Notes: generated by a model from the letters alone, not told the origin. A DNA stretch of 64,000 nucleotides from CAWFZT01 sp963820415 (GCA_963820415.1 CAWFZT010000011.1:186001-250000), one strand, 5' to 3'. Shown: positions 45,052 to 54,466, numbered from the stretch's first letter. Numbers and translations are program-made.

Positions 45052-46077
45052 TTATTTTTTAAGCGTGCGGACGTAATTGATCACGTCCCAGCGCTCTTCA
45101 GGACTTAAATTTTCGGCAATGGGCGGCATGACGCCGAACCCCTGTGAGATCACCAAAAACAGCTCGTTGTCTGGCAGGCTTTGCACGGCGCTGCTGGTCA
45201 GATTGAACGGTTTCGGATTGAAGAAGGCCCCGACCGCCCCATTGCCCGTCCCGCCGGCCCCGTGACACATGATGCAGTTGATGCCAAACAGGGTCTTGCC
45301 GCGCTGCAACGAATTGGGGCTGGAAGGCACCGGCAGGCTGGCAGGTTCTCCGGCGATCAAAGCCGGCCCCTGCACCGGCACAGACTCCACCGGGGCAGCC
45401 AGGCGGGGGCCCTGCTCGAACCCGTAAGAAAACTGTTCGTTCATATTGGTGGGGAAATCGATGTGGAGGACATCGTAAAAGAACAGCAGCGTGATGACAG
45501 CTCCGATAGTCAGTACCGCCAGCCCACCGCCCCAGAAACGCCTGAAATTGAGGTCGATGGCAGGCGCCAGGGCCTGCCGCTTCACTCCCACCGTCCCGGA
45601 ATCCTGGAAGGCCTGCTCCACCTGGTTAGCCAATTTATTGTCCAGGGTAACCTGCACGCCGATGTAGCCTTCGGTGATGCGCGGGTCGTAAGGTTGGGCT
45701 TTGAAGACCGGCATACCGCTCAAGACCAGCATACTGGTGAAGGCCGCCCACATCATGCCCAGCATGATCACTTCAAAGAAAACGATCAGCGAAGGCGGGA
45801 TAGGAATGAGTGGCTGCCCACCCTGAAACAGCGGGTAGAGCAGGAAGATTCCAACGGTCAGAAAAGCAGCCAACAACATGCCCAGTAGGGCGCCGCCCAG
45901 CGACGCCAGGCCTACCTTGCCATGGTAATGCGGGCGCCCGAGCATTTCCGGCTTGTAAGGCGAGCCTGACAGGACCAGGATCTTCTCGTCGTCAACGCCC
46001 TGTTTGTGCAACCGGTCGATGGCGTCGGCGGCAGCCTCTAAATTATTGAATAAGCCAAGCAAGTGTATGTCTGCCAT
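45052..46077 (-). CDS. Alternative complex III ActD-ActE fusion protein
   Basis: 341 residues. Residues 1-165 are the ActD (DUF3341) part: ADIHLLGLFNNLEAAADAID, then two membrane helices (GGALLGMLLAAFLTVGIFLL and VFFEVIMLGMMWAAFTSML). After a third helix (LAVLTIGAVITLLFFYDVLH) the C-terminal part is a monohaem cytochrome c like ActE, with CIMCHG near residue 265 and a Met ligand in GFGVMPPIAE. In the known complex the two are separate subunits; here they are one protein. It is ten bases downstream of actC. Confidence 0.9.
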   Translation of the reverse strand: MADIHLLGLFNNLEAAADAIDRLHKQGVDDEKILVLSGSPYKPEMLGRPHYHGKVGLASLGGALLGMLLAAFLTVGIFLLYPLFQGGQPLIPIPPSLIVFFEVIMLGMMWAAFTSMLVLSGMPVFKAQPYDPRITEGYIGVQVTLDNKLANQVEQAFQDSGTVGVKRQALAPAIDLNFRRFWGGGLAVLTIGAVITLLFFYDVLHIDFPTNMNEQFSYGFEQGPRLAAPVESVPVQGPALIAGEPASLPVPSSPNSLQRGKTLFGINCIMCHGAGGTGNGAVGAFFNPKPFNLTSSAVQSLPDNELFLVISQGFGVMPPIAENLSPEERWDVINYVRTLKK

Positions 46078-46086
46078 TTTTCCCTC

Positions 46087-47566
46087 TTATTCCGCCGATT
46101 TAAGATGGAGCAAATAGCGGCCCACCTTGCGCAGGCCATGCAGCGCCTGGCCTTCGTACACTTCCCAGAGCGGGATGATGGGGAAGATACGGGTGAAGAT
46201 AATGTAGGTTAGGATCAGGAAACAAAAAGTGCCAATGGTGATCATTGTCTCCGGAGCCTGCAAGGTGTACACGCCCCAGCTAAAGGGCAACTCGTTACGC
46301 GCCAGGCTGAGCGGTACGATGATGACACGTTCAAGGTACATGCCCACCTGCACCAGCACGGCCACGATGAAAAGCGCTGGCAGCGAGGTGCGGATCTTCT
46401 TCGACCACAATGTCAGGGCGGGAATGAGCGCATTGCAGATAAGCATCGTATACCAGAAAGGCGCGTAAGCCCCGTACTGGAACAGTTGGTAAAGCGTCTT
46501 GTCCACCGGGGCCTGCGCGAACCAGGGCGCCATGTAATCATTGAAGTAGAAGTAATCCCAGGTGAGCGACAGCACCAACATAAACATGGCCATGCCATTG
46601 AAATGCTCCGGGCGCAGGAAAAACTTGAGGTTCATCGTCTGTCGCAGGACGATCAGGGCAATGATCACCGCCCCGGTGCCGGAGAACAGCGCCCCGACCA
46701 CAAAGTAGGGGCCGAAGATGGTGCTGTGCCAGCCAGCCTGCAGCGCCATAGAGAAGTCCCACGACACGATGGTGTGCACCGAGAACATGACCGGGATGAT
46801 GCCGTAGCTGAACACGTTCTGGGTGGTCGCGTGGTGGGCCCATTCTTTCTCAGTGCCCCGCCAGCCCAGGGCAAAGATGCGGTAGAACGCCTGCCAGCGT
46901 CCAGTGGTATGGTCGCGCATCATGGCGATGTCGGGGATCAGGCTGATGTAGGCAAAGAGGATACTGCAAGAAAAGTAGGTCAGGATGGCGGTCGGGTCCC
47001 ACAGCAGAGGCGAGTGGTAGCTGGGCCACAACTGGCGCTGGTTGGGGTAAGGCAGCAGCCAGTAGAACTTCCACACCCGCCCCAGGTGGATCAGCGGGTA
47101 TACAGCGGCCATGGAAAGGGCGAACACGGTCACCGTTTCGGCCGCCCGGCTGATGGGGCGCCGCCATTCGAACTTGAGCACGCGCAGGGCGGCGGAAATA
47201 AACGTCCCGGCATGGCCGATGCCGATCAAATAGACGAAGTTGACGATGTAGACCGCCCACATGACCGGGCGGCCAATGCCCGTCGACGCCTAAGCCGTTG
47301 ATGACCTGGTAAAGCCATGTGCCCCACCACATTAATACCCCGCCGGCCAGGATGACACACAAAACCCAGAAGCGCCGGCTCTGGTGGCGCATGGGGTCCA
47401 TCATGTAGCGGTTTACGTCCGCCGGCGCACGCACGTCCAGTAGCAGGTTGTCTTTGCGGGCCTCGGTTTCCTGCTTGGCCAGCTCTTTATCTTCAGGGAG
47501 AGGTTGTTCCCAATATGGCAATCCCCGTTGTGTGGGGGAAGGCCGGCTTGCATTTTCTTCAGGCAT
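46087..47566 (-). CDS. actC: Alternative complex III subunit ActC (NrfD/PsrC-like), one frameshift
   Basis: About 492 residues in two frames. The N-terminus (MPEENASRPSPTQRGLPYWE) leads to the first membrane helix FWVLCVILAGGVLMWWGTWL. The second frame carries MWAVYIVNFVYLIGIGHAGT and seven further helices, the quinol-oxidising NrfD fold. The frame changes at about 47278, where GGGC shortened to GGC gives the expected GIGRPV stretch, so a homopolymer error is likely. A short palindrome (47520-47542) is inside the N-terminal codons. The start overlaps the end of the iron-sulfur gene by 8 bases. Only one NrfD-like subunit is present; ActF, its paralogue in other complexes, is missing. Confidence 0.88.
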
Positions 47567-48272
47567 GGGATGGGCCTCCTTTCAAATAATAAATCGCCGG
47601 GTCGGTGCCCAGGTTTTCCAGCAGGCGGAAGCTGCGCAGGTCCTGTTCCTTCAGCACGGCAGCCACCTGGCTGTTGGGATCGTTCAAATCACCGAATACC
47701 AGGGCGCCGGGCGGGCAAGTCTGCACACAGGCCGGGATAACGTCCCCATCTTTCAACGCAACCCCTTGCGCCAGGGCGTCTTCCTCGGCCCGGCGGATGC
47801 GCTGCACACAGAAATTGCATTTCTCCATTATGCCGGCGGTGCGCACGGTCACGTCCGGGTTGAGCTGGTTGGTGAAGCTGTCCTCGAAGTTCGGGTTGAA
47901 GAAATTGAAGAAGCGCACCTTGTAAGGATCGTTGTTCTGGCAGTAGCGCGTGCCAACGCAGCGGTTGTAGGTTTGCAGGTTCAGGTTTTCGGTCGGGCTG
48001 TGGTTGGTGGCATACACCGGGCAGACCGGCTCGCACGGGGCGTTGCCGCACTGCTGGCACTGCACCGGCAGGAAGCGGGCCTGCACATCCGGGTAAGCGC
48101 CCGCCCAGTAGCGCTCGATGCGGATCCAATGCATGGCGCGCAGGCGGGTGATCTCACGTTCGGTCTGGACAGGCACATTGTTTTCAGCATGGCAGGCCAC
48201 CACGCAGGCGCCGCAACCGGTGCACCTGTCCAGGTCAATGATCATGGTCCATTTATGTACTGGTAATGCCAT
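47559..48272 (-). CDS. Alternative complex III iron-sulfur subunit (ActB2-like, DmsB/PsrB family)
   Basis: 237 residues with four cysteine clusters: CTGCGACVVACHAEN, CQQCGNAPCEPVCP, CVGTRYCQNN and CNFCVQRIRR plus CVQTCPPGAL. That is enough for three [4Fe-4S] and one further cluster. It has no signal peptide and would ride out with the Tat-exported large subunit. In most alternative complex III operons this part is fused to the C-terminus of ActB; here it is its own gene. Confidence 0.92.
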   Translation of the reverse strand: MALPVHKWTMIIDLDRCTGCGACVVACHAENNVPVQTEREITRLRAMHWIRIERYWAGAYPDVQARFLPVQCQQCGNAPCEPVCPVYATNHSPTENLNLQTYNRCVGTRYCQNNDPYKVRFFNFFNPNFEDSFTNQLNPDVTVRTAGIMEKCNFCVQRIRRAEEDALAQGVALKDGDVIPACVQTCPPGALVFGDLNDPNSQVAAVLKEQDLRSFRLLENLGTDPAIYYLKGGPSHA

Positions 48273-48286
48273 CTGTCACCCTCCTT

Positions 48287-50500
48287 CTATCCGCCGGGAA
48301 AGGCCTGGTTGGGAAAGCCTTCCTCAACGCCCGGCTTCCACTCGAAAATGGCCAGCTTGACCTTTCTGCCCATGCTGGTAACGTTGACCCGCACGCTCGC
48401 CCAGGCCGGCTGGGCCCCCACCAACAGAAGCGGATTGCTGCCGTGCTGGCTGGCGTAGCGCCCATAATCAAAATGGCCCTGCCCGGTAGCAATCGCCACC
48501 GTGTCCGGGCGCATGGCCGGGTAGGTATAAATATAGCCCTCGATCTCCCCGTAGGGCGAGGCCACCCTGACCACCTCACCGTCCACCACACCGATCCTCT
48601 GGGCAGTGGCCGGGTTGATTTCTACCAGCGTTTGCCACGAACCGGTGGTGAGGGGGTCGGGCGAGGCCTGCAGCCAGGGCAGGTTGGCGCCGCGTCCATC
48701 CGAAAGCAGGCTGGAGACGTACAGGTGCAGGAAGAAAGGATACTGCCCGGCGTCGCCCTGGAATTGGGGAGCGGCGATCTGGAGAGGCTGCGGTTTGGGC
48801 GTTCCCCCGGCCGGGGCGGCTTGCATGGCAGGCGCGGCAGCCGGCCACCAGCCGCCGTGCTGCAAGTAGCGCTCCCACACCACCCCATTTTCGCCGGTGA
48901 CGGCTCCTGCAGGAAGGCCGCCGATAACCTCTTTCAAAAACGCCACCTCATCCGTCCAGGGCAGGACCGCCGCGGCAGCCGGGATGCCCTTGGCGACGAT
49001 GAGCAGTACGTCGGCCGCCGAGCGGGCGTCGAACAGCGGCGTAACCACCGGCTGCTGGCTGCTCACAACCGGCAGGTCGAAGGCCGGGCTGAGCACGTCG
49101 TAGCCCCAACTTTCCAGGTAGGTGCGGTCGGGCAAGATCAGATCGGCCTGAGCGGCCGTTTCATCCACAATTGGAGCAAACGAAATGACGTAGGGCACTT
49201 TGGCCAGCGCCTCAGCTAAGCCAGCCTGGAGGGACAGCTCGTAGACGGGGTTAGAGCCCACCACCAGGAGCACCTTGATCACCCCGGCTTTCATCTTGCC
49301 CAGAAGGGCGAGCATATCAGTGAAAGAGGACGGCTGCGGCTTTACCACCGCTTTGGAAAGCTGCGCCTCAGCGGAGAGCGACATACCTCCAGTCCCTCCA
49401 GGCGCCATGCCAACGATGAAATTAAACGCCTGCACCGCCGTTAGCGAGGCATTGTCGTCTGATAGACCGCTGAGCTCACCCCCCGGGATAGCGAGCGGGC
49501 GCTCGGCCTCGGCAAAAATCTTTGCCAGGTGCAGCAGCTCGGTCGGGCTGATGCCGGTAGCAACAGCGGCTTTGGCCAGATCCACCGGACCAGCGAACAG
49601 TTTCGCCCGTTCGACCCGTTGGGGGTCCGGTGAAGCAAAGGACTGGCTGGCGATCAGGCTGATGATAGCCTGGGCGACCAGTCCCTCCATGCCCGGTTGG
49701 ACGGGCAACCACAGGTCGGCTTTGGCTCCGGTCAGCGATTGGTGCGGTTCAAGCTGCACCAGGTAGCCACGCTGCCCCAGCCTGCCGCTGCGGAATTTAC
49801 CATATTCGATGCCGTAGCGCACCTGCGAAAGACCGGGGCCCAGCAGGTCAGCCCCGAAGGAAATGACAATATCGGCGTTACCCAGGTCGTAGGTGGGCAG
49901 GGCGGCTTTGCCAAACAAAGCCATATCTACATCCTTCAGGGCGGTATAGCCGTTCATGCTCACCAGCGGGTCATAGATCACGGGCGCGCTGGCGCCAATG
50001 GCGCCGGTAAGGCGCCCAAGGATGTCGTAAAGGTGGCCCGACATGCTCGACCCACCCAGCACAGCCACCTGGCCGCCGGCGTCCTGGAGCTTTGCAAAGA
50101 GGGTATTGATGCCCTCTTCCCAGGCGATAGCCCTGAACTGGTGACTGCCCCGGCTGGCCTGTACCACCGGCGCATTCAGGCGGTCAGGGTTATACAATAA
50201 CTGCAAGCCAGCCTGCCCACGGGCGCACAGCTTGCCCTGGTTAAGCGGGTGCTCCGGGTTGCCCTCGATCTTGAGCGCCCGCCCGTTCATGATGCGCACA
50301 ATAATACCGCACCCCGCCGGGCACATGCGGCAGGTGCTGGCGTACCAGGTAGCTACGCCTGCCAGTTGCTCTTCCGGCGGGCGCACGTAAGGCTCTAACG
50401 TCACCCAGCGCCGCGGGTTGGCGCACCCAGCCAGGATGGTCGCCCCAGCGCCGAGCGTGGCGATTTTCAGGAAATTTCGTCGCGTGATCTTAGGTGGCAT
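48287..50500 (-). CDS. Alternative complex III large subunit (ActB1-like molybdopterin-oxidoreductase fold)
   Basis: 737 residues. Tat signal RRNFLKIATLGAGATILAGC with a lipobox Cys. Next comes a complete N-terminal CxxCxxxC-N-C iron-sulfur motif (CRMCPAGCGIIVRI ... GKLCARGQAG), followed by the molybdopterin-oxidoreductase body and the C-terminal dinucleotide-binding-like domain (LVEINPATAQRIGVVDGEVV). In the structurally described ActB this domain has lost its cluster and cofactor. Here the four cysteines remain, so a [4Fe-4S] cluster is likely. Whether a pterin is bound cannot be said. It is 14 bases upstream of the iron-sulfur gene and 8 bases after actA. Confidence 0.88.
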   Translation of the reverse strand: MPPKITRRNFLKIATLGAGATILAGCANPRRWVTLEPYVRPPEEQLAGVATWYASTCRMCPAGCGIIVRIMNGRALKIEGNPEHPLNQGKLCARGQAGLQLLYNPDRLNAPVVQASRGSHQFRAIAWEEGINTLFAKLQDAGGQVAVLGGSSMSGHLYDILGRLTGAIGASAPVIYDPLVSMNGYTALKDVDMALFGKAALPTYDLGNADIVISFGADLLGPGLSQVRYGIEYGKFRSGRLGQRGYLVQLEPHQSLTGAKADLWLPVQPGMEGLVAQAIISLIASQSFASPDPQRVERAKLFAGPVDLAKAAVATGISPTELLHLAKIFAEAERPLAIPGGELSGLSDDNASLTAVQAFNFIVGMAPGGTGGMSLSAEAQLSKAVVKPQPSSFTDMLALLGKMKAGVIKVLLVVGSNPVYELSLQAGLAEALAKVPYVISFAPIVDETAAQADLILPDRTYLESWGYDVLSPAFDLPVVSSQQPVVTPLFDARSAADVLLIVAKGIPAAAAVLPWTDEVAFLKEVIGGLPAGAVTGENGVVWERYLQHGGWWPAAAPAMQAAPAGGTPKPQPLQIAAPQFQGDAGQYPFFLHLYVSSLLSDGRGANLPWLQASPDPLTTGSWQTLVEINPATAQRIGVVDGEVVRVASPYGEIEGYIYTYPAMRPDTVAIATGQGHFDYGRYASQHGSNPLLLVGAQPAWASVRVNVTSMGRKVKLAIFEWKPGVEEGFPNQAFPGG

Positions 50501-50508
50501 GCTCCCTC

Positions 50509-51040
50509 CTATCGGTGACAGATAACGCAGTCCATCAGTTGGGAAGCGTTAGGCTGCTTCTCGTGGCAGTCCAGACACCAGCCCATGTTCATCCTGACCA
50601 CCGGGTGAGCTACGGTCATATGAGCTACATCCCCGTGGCAGGCCTCGCAGTTCACGCCGCCGTTGACGTGCACTTCATGGCTGAAAAAGACGAAGCGGGG
50701 CATCACGTTGACTCGCACCCAGGGGATGGGCTGTTGGTTATCCCAGTATGCGGCAACTTCTTTGATCACCGGATTGGTAGGATCGACCACCTTATGGCAG
50801 CCCATGCACTTGGCCACGCTGGGCATGCCCGCCGCTGGGGATACCCGGGCGGTATTGTGGCAGTAAAGGCACTGGATGCCAAGCTGCCCCATCACCTGGT
50901 GGTTAAACGCAATGGGCTGCTGCTGGGGCAGCGCGTGCTTAAGTCACAAAGGAGAGGATTGCGGCGGCGGCCACAACCAGGATGACGACGATTACTACAA
51001 TGATGCGCCGGCCGGCCGGCGAAACGGTCTTCAATCTCAT
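50509..51040 (-). CDS. actA: Alternative complex III pentahaem cytochrome ActA, one frameshift
   Basis: Five haem motifs are seen: CLYCH, CMGCH, CEACH, CLDCH and CVICH, all in the frame ending at 50509. The N-terminus is in another frame: ATG 51040 (MRLKTVSPAGRRIIVVIVVI), with GAGAGG six bases upstream, gives a basic start and one membrane anchor ending LSFV. Near 50940 the frame must change by one base to reach PIAFNHQVMGQLGIQC, the standard ActA motif. About 176 residues when repaired. It is the first gene of the operon and passes electrons from the iron-sulfur subunit. Confidence 0.87.
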
Positions 51041-51123
51041 AGGCACCTCTCCCTCTTTCAGTCAGTCCCCTGCAATAGGTCAACTATGGAAAATCAAGAC
51101 CAAATGAGACGTATAACGTAATC

Positions 51124-51152
51124 ATTATAATAAATTAAACTGGATGTGTCTA
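51124..51152 (-). promoter_or_regulatory. Promoter of the alternative complex III operon
   Basis: On the minus strand TAGACA (51152-51147) and TATAAT (51129-51124) with 17 bases between, 84 bases ahead of the actA ATG. Good housekeeping promoter. Confidence 0.65.
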
Positions 51153-51210
51153 TCAATATAAAGGATGATTTATTCCTTGCCAACTGACAGTTTCGATACC
51201 ATCGGAAGTA

Positions 51211-51286
51211 GTAGGGTGGGTCTCTTGACCCACCTTGCCTGGTTTTCATGCGCCTGGAAAATGGTGGGTTCGGAAACCCACCCTAC
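51211..51286. repeat. REP pair (BIME), copy 1
   Basis: 76 bases: GTAG plus GGTGGGT-CTCTTG-ACCCACC on one end and, in opposite orientation, GGTGGGTTCGGAAACCCACC plus CTAC on the other, joined by a linker TTGCCTGGTTTTCATGCGCC. Structure and the GTAG foot match what RAYT enzymes cut; the gene for such an enzyme is at 26386. The 380 bases between actA and the MFS gene hold only the promoter and two such pairs. Confidence 0.88.
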
Positions 51287-51344
51287 TTCTGATTGATATT
51301 ACGCAGCACCACCCCATTGAAGGAAACATGTCCGTCCTTGCAAA

Positions 51345-51420
51345 GTAGGGTGGGTCTCTTGACCCACCTTGCCTGGTTTTCATGCGCCTGGAAAATGGTG
51401 GGTTCGGAAACCCACCCTAC
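51345..51420. repeat. REP pair (BIME), copy 2, identical to copy 1
   Basis: The same 76 bases as 51211-51286 without a single difference, 58 bases further on, ending two bases before the stop codon of the MFS gene. Perfect identity, linker included, points to a very recent copy event. Confidence 0.88.
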
Positions 51421-51422
51421 TG

Positions 51423-52982
51423 TCAGTCAACCGGTTGAATGCCTGGTTTGATCAAGACTGCCGTGCAAAGGGCGCTGGCCCAGGCCAAACCGGCGCAGAT
51501 GAACATCACCAGCCGGAACGTATCTACAAAAGAGGCCTTGATGGCGGTGGTGACCGCTTCCCTGGCCCCAGCGCCGATCCCATCGGGGGCGGCAGCCGCC
51601 CCCAGTTTGCTCGCCTGCGCCATCATGGCGGCGTGAACGGATTGTGACAGAGACAGGGCGGCCGTCTGCCCGTCGAGCGTGGCGGCAAAAGTGAACAGGG
51701 CAATCGAACCAACCATAGCAATCGCCAGCACGCCGGCAGTACGCGAAACGGCGTTGTTGATGCCCGAAGCCACCCCAGAATAATGCGTTTCTACCGAGGT
51801 CATCACTGAAGTGCTCAAGGGCGCCACGGTAAAACCCATCCCCACCCCGAAGAGGGCAACGCCCGGCATAAAGGTAGTCCAGTAGTGACCCGGGCCGCCG
51901 GTCAGCCCGGCAAAGGCCATGCAGAAGAAGCCCAGCCCGGCCAGGCTGGGGCCGAGGATTAGCGGTAAGCGCGGCCCGCGCTTATCCACCAGACTGCCCG
52001 CCCAGCGCGACAGCACCGTCAACAGCAGGACGAAGGGCAGGGTTGCCAGGCCGGCCTGGGTTTTGCTGTAGCCCTGCACCTGCACCAGGTTGAGCGAGAG
52101 AAAGAAAAAGCCAACATTCAAACCGCCATATAGGAAGAGGGTCAGCAAGTTAGTCCCGCTGAAAGTGGACGATTTGAACAATTTCAGCGGCAGCATGGGG
52201 TTTTTCAAGCGCGCTTCCACGATCACAAAAGCGACCAGGCAGAGCACCCCCACCAGCAGGGTTCCCCACACCTGTGGGTCGCCAAAGCCTCTATCTGAGT
52301 CAGAAATGAACCCATAGGTCAAGCCTGCCAGCCCGATGGCCACCAACACGGCCCCCACTATATCGATAGGCCCGGCGGAACGTCTCTCATCGCGGCTTTC
52401 CGGGACTCTGTAGTACAGCACCAGCAGGGTCGCCACCGCCAGGGGCAGGTTGATCAGAAAAACGCCACGCCAGAAGCCGGCGTCGGAGAAGGCGCCCCCC
52501 AAGACCGGACCGATCACGGTCACCAGGGTAGTGACCGCCGACCAGGTGCCGATGGCCCTCCCACGCCGTTCGGGAGCGACCAAGGCGGTGATGATCGACA
52601 GGCTGCCGGGGATCATCAGCGCCCCGCCGATGCCCTGTGCCAGGCGGAAGACGATCATCCAGCCCATCGTCGGGGCCAGGCCGCAGGCCAGCGAAGCCAG
52701 GCCGAACAAGCTGATGCCGGCCATGAACACTTTTTTCCGCCCCAGCCGGTCGCCCAGCGAGCCTCCGACCAGGATAAGGGCCGCCAGCATGAGCAAGTAG
52801 GCGTTGATGATCCATAGCAGCCCGGCGGCGCTAGCCTGCAAACTGGCCTGCAGGGCCGGCAGGGCCACGTTGAGAGCCGAGCCGTCGATAAAGGCCATGC
52901 TGGAGGCCAGGATGGCGGCGGTTATTATCCAGGGTTCGTTTGGATAGGCTTCTGGTTGGATTTCTTGTGTAGGGCGGTTCAT
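51423..52982 (-). CDS. MFS drug exporter, DHA2 family (14 TM)
   Basis: 519 residues with 14 hydrophobic segments, the EmrB/QacA layout. The DHA2 opening SSMAFIDGSALNVALPALQA and motif A GGSLGDRLGRKKVF between helices 2 and 3 are clear. LNLPLAVATLLVLYYRVPES marks the long loop of the family. It probably exports cationic or lipophilic compounds with protons. A terminator (52998-53031) separates it from the upstream lipoprotein gene. Confidence 0.92.
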   Translation of the reverse strand: MNRPTQEIQPEAYPNEPWIITAAILASSMAFIDGSALNVALPALQASLQASAAGLLWIINAYLLMLAALILVGGSLGDRLGRKKVFMAGISLFGLASLACGLAPTMGWMIVFRLAQGIGGALMIPGSLSIITALVAPERRGRAIGTWSAVTTLVTVIGPVLGGAFSDAGFWRGVFLINLPLAVATLLVLYYRVPESRDERRSAGPIDIVGAVLVAIGLAGLTYGFISDSDRGFGDPQVWGTLLVGVLCLVAFVIVEARLKNPMLPLKLFKSSTFSGTNLLTLFLYGGLNVGFFFLSLNLVQVQGYSKTQAGLATLPFVLLLTVLSRWAGSLVDKRGPRLPLILGPSLAGLGFFCMAFAGLTGGPGHYWTTFMPGVALFGVGMGFTVAPLSTSVMTSVETHYSGVASGINNAVSRTAGVLAIAMVGSIALFTFAATLDGQTAALSLSQSVHAAMMAQASKLGAAAAPDGIGAGAREAVTTAIKASFVDTFRLVMFICAGLAWASALCTAVLIKPGIQPVD

Positions 52983-52997
52983 CGGGTTTTCGAAAAG

Positions 52998-53031
52998 AAA
53001 GCCTGGCGCTGTAACGCCTACGCCAGGCTTT
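52998..53031. terminator. Intrinsic terminator
   Basis: AAAGCCTGGCG (52998-53008) and CGCCAGGCTTT (53021-53031), with T-rich sequence on both sides. It ends the PF03640 lipoprotein gene on the minus strand. Confidence 0.8.
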
Positions 53032-53065
53032 TTTCAATATACTTTGGGGAATACTCTGAATAAAC

Positions 53066-53998
53066 TTAATAGCCAGAGCCACCACTGCTGGCCGGCTTGG
53101 TGGGAGGCACCACAAACCACACCCCGCCCACGCCCTGCCCGGTAACGTCGCCGGGTTTCACATCGCTGGCCCAGTAATACAGGGGCATTTCATTATAGGT
53201 AACCTGCTTGGTGCCGTCGGCACGGGTAATGAAACCCAGCTTACCGGTGACACCAGGGCCGGCGACCAAATCGCCCGTGGCCGGCAAGCCGAGCGGAGGC
53301 CAGGCCGTCAGGCAGCCGCCGGAACAGTTGCTCACGCCCGGGGTATCCTTGGTGAACATGTACAGGGTCATACCCTTGGCATCCACCAGGTAGTCACCTA
53401 GCTTAGGATCGTTCTTGACCATCACTGTGGCAGCAGCGGAAGCAGGGGCCGTTGTAGGAGCCGCAGTGGGTAGAGTAGTTGTAGCGGTGGGAGGCACCAC
53501 GAACCATACGCCGCCCACGCCCTGCCCGGTGGTATCACCAGGAGCCTTGTCTTTCGCCCAATAGTACAGCGGATAACCATTATATGTGACCTGCTTGGAG
53601 CCATCATCGACGCGGGTGATCACATCCAGTTTGCCAGCCACACCTGGGCCAGCGACCAAATCGCCCGCGGCAACCAGGGCAGGCCAGGCCTTCAGACAAC
53701 CTCCGGAGCAGTTGGTCACGCCCGGGGTATCCTTGGTAAACAGATACAGGGTCATGCCCTTGGCATCCACCAGGTAGTCACCCAGCTTGGGATCGTTTTT
53801 CACCATCACTGTGGCGGCAGCAGCGGGAGCCATGGTCGCACTCGGCTGCGGCATGGGAGTGCTGCTAGCCGCGGTGACGGAGAGTGCGGCAGCCGGAGTG
53901 GCTGTAGGCGCGGCGGTCGAGCACGCCGCCAAAATCAGCGCCAGTATGGCGAAAAATGTGCTCAGGCCGGTCATTTTCGACAATTTAGACTGTTTCAT
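53066..53998 (-). CDS. Lipoprotein with two PF03640 repeats
   Basis: 310 residues from ATG 53998, which has GGAG six bases upstream; in-frame ATGs at 54064 and 54010 are not so placed. Signal peptide STFFAILALILAACS with lipobox. After a Thr/Ala/Pro linker come two copies, about 105 residues each, of a domain VMVKNDPKLGDYLVDAKGMT, LYLFTKDTPGVTNCSGGCLK, AWPALVAAGD, then PLYYWA and GGVWFVVPP. This is the PF03640 secreted repeat (Lipoprotein_15). The CSGGCxxxWP motif has paired Cys. Function of the family is unknown; proposed roles are redox or metal related. The two copies are also close in DNA. Confidence 0.88.
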   Translation of the reverse strand: MKQSKLSKMTGLSTFFAILALILAACSTAAPTATPAAALSVTAASSTPMPQPSATMAPAAAATVMVKNDPKLGDYLVDAKGMTLYLFTKDTPGVTNCSGGCLKAWPALVAAGDLVAGPGVAGKLDVITRVDDGSKQVTYNGYPLYYWAKDKAPGDTTGQGVGGVWFVVPPTATTTLPTAAPTTAPASAAATVMVKNDPKLGDYLVDAKGMTLYMFTKDTPGVSNCSGGCLTAWPPLGLPATGDLVAGPGVTGKLGFITRADGTKQVTYNEMPLYYWASDVKPGDVTGQGVGGVWFVVPPTKPASSGGSGY

Positions 53999-54128
53999 TT
54001 CTTTCTCCATTTTTTTGTAGATAAGTAATTCTTCAAACTCATCAATAATTTTTTTGACTATCAATATATACGGATAAGCTGACTATTTGGATTTACATTA
54101 TCCGATATTGTTTTTTATTACTTCGAAA

Positions 54129-54376
54129 TGTCATTGCGAGTAAATCCACAGCGCCAACGCTTTCCTTCGATAAGAAACTGGATTGAAGTTTCTTAGTAGC
54201 GCGTTCTGACGCGAGCGACACCCTTGGTGCACACCCCTCACCCCTTCGGGTGCGCTGCCGAGCGTCGGGTACTCCTACCCCTTCGGGTACGCCAAGGGCG
54301 TGAAGAGGTGCCCGCAGGGTCGAGCAATCTCACCGTGATACAGAGATTGCTTCGCCGAAGACGGCTCGCAATGACA
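54129..54376. repeat. CATTGCGAG-type repeat, second site
   Basis: Begins TGTCATTGCGAG and ends CTCGCAATGACA, with inner pieces GACACCCTTGGTGCAC and AGAGATTGCTTCGCCGAAG shared with the cluster at 41590-41960. The 470 bases between the PF03640 gene and the anti-sigma gene hold only this and a terminator. Confidence 0.8.
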
Positions 54377-54428
54377 GGCAAAGAAAGTTGCAATTGGACG
54401 CGGGCGGACCCGCCTAAATAAAAAAATA

Positions 54429-54448
54429 GGGGCGCATAAACGCGCCCC
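54429..54448 (-). terminator. Intrinsic terminator of the sigma/anti-sigma operon
   Basis: GGGGCGC (54429-54435) and GCGCCCC (54442-54448) with a seven-A run before it on the plus strand, that is a T-run after the hairpin on the minus strand, 19 bases past the anti-sigma stop. Confidence 0.85.
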
Positions 54449-54466
54449 TGGTATTCTTCTCACTCC

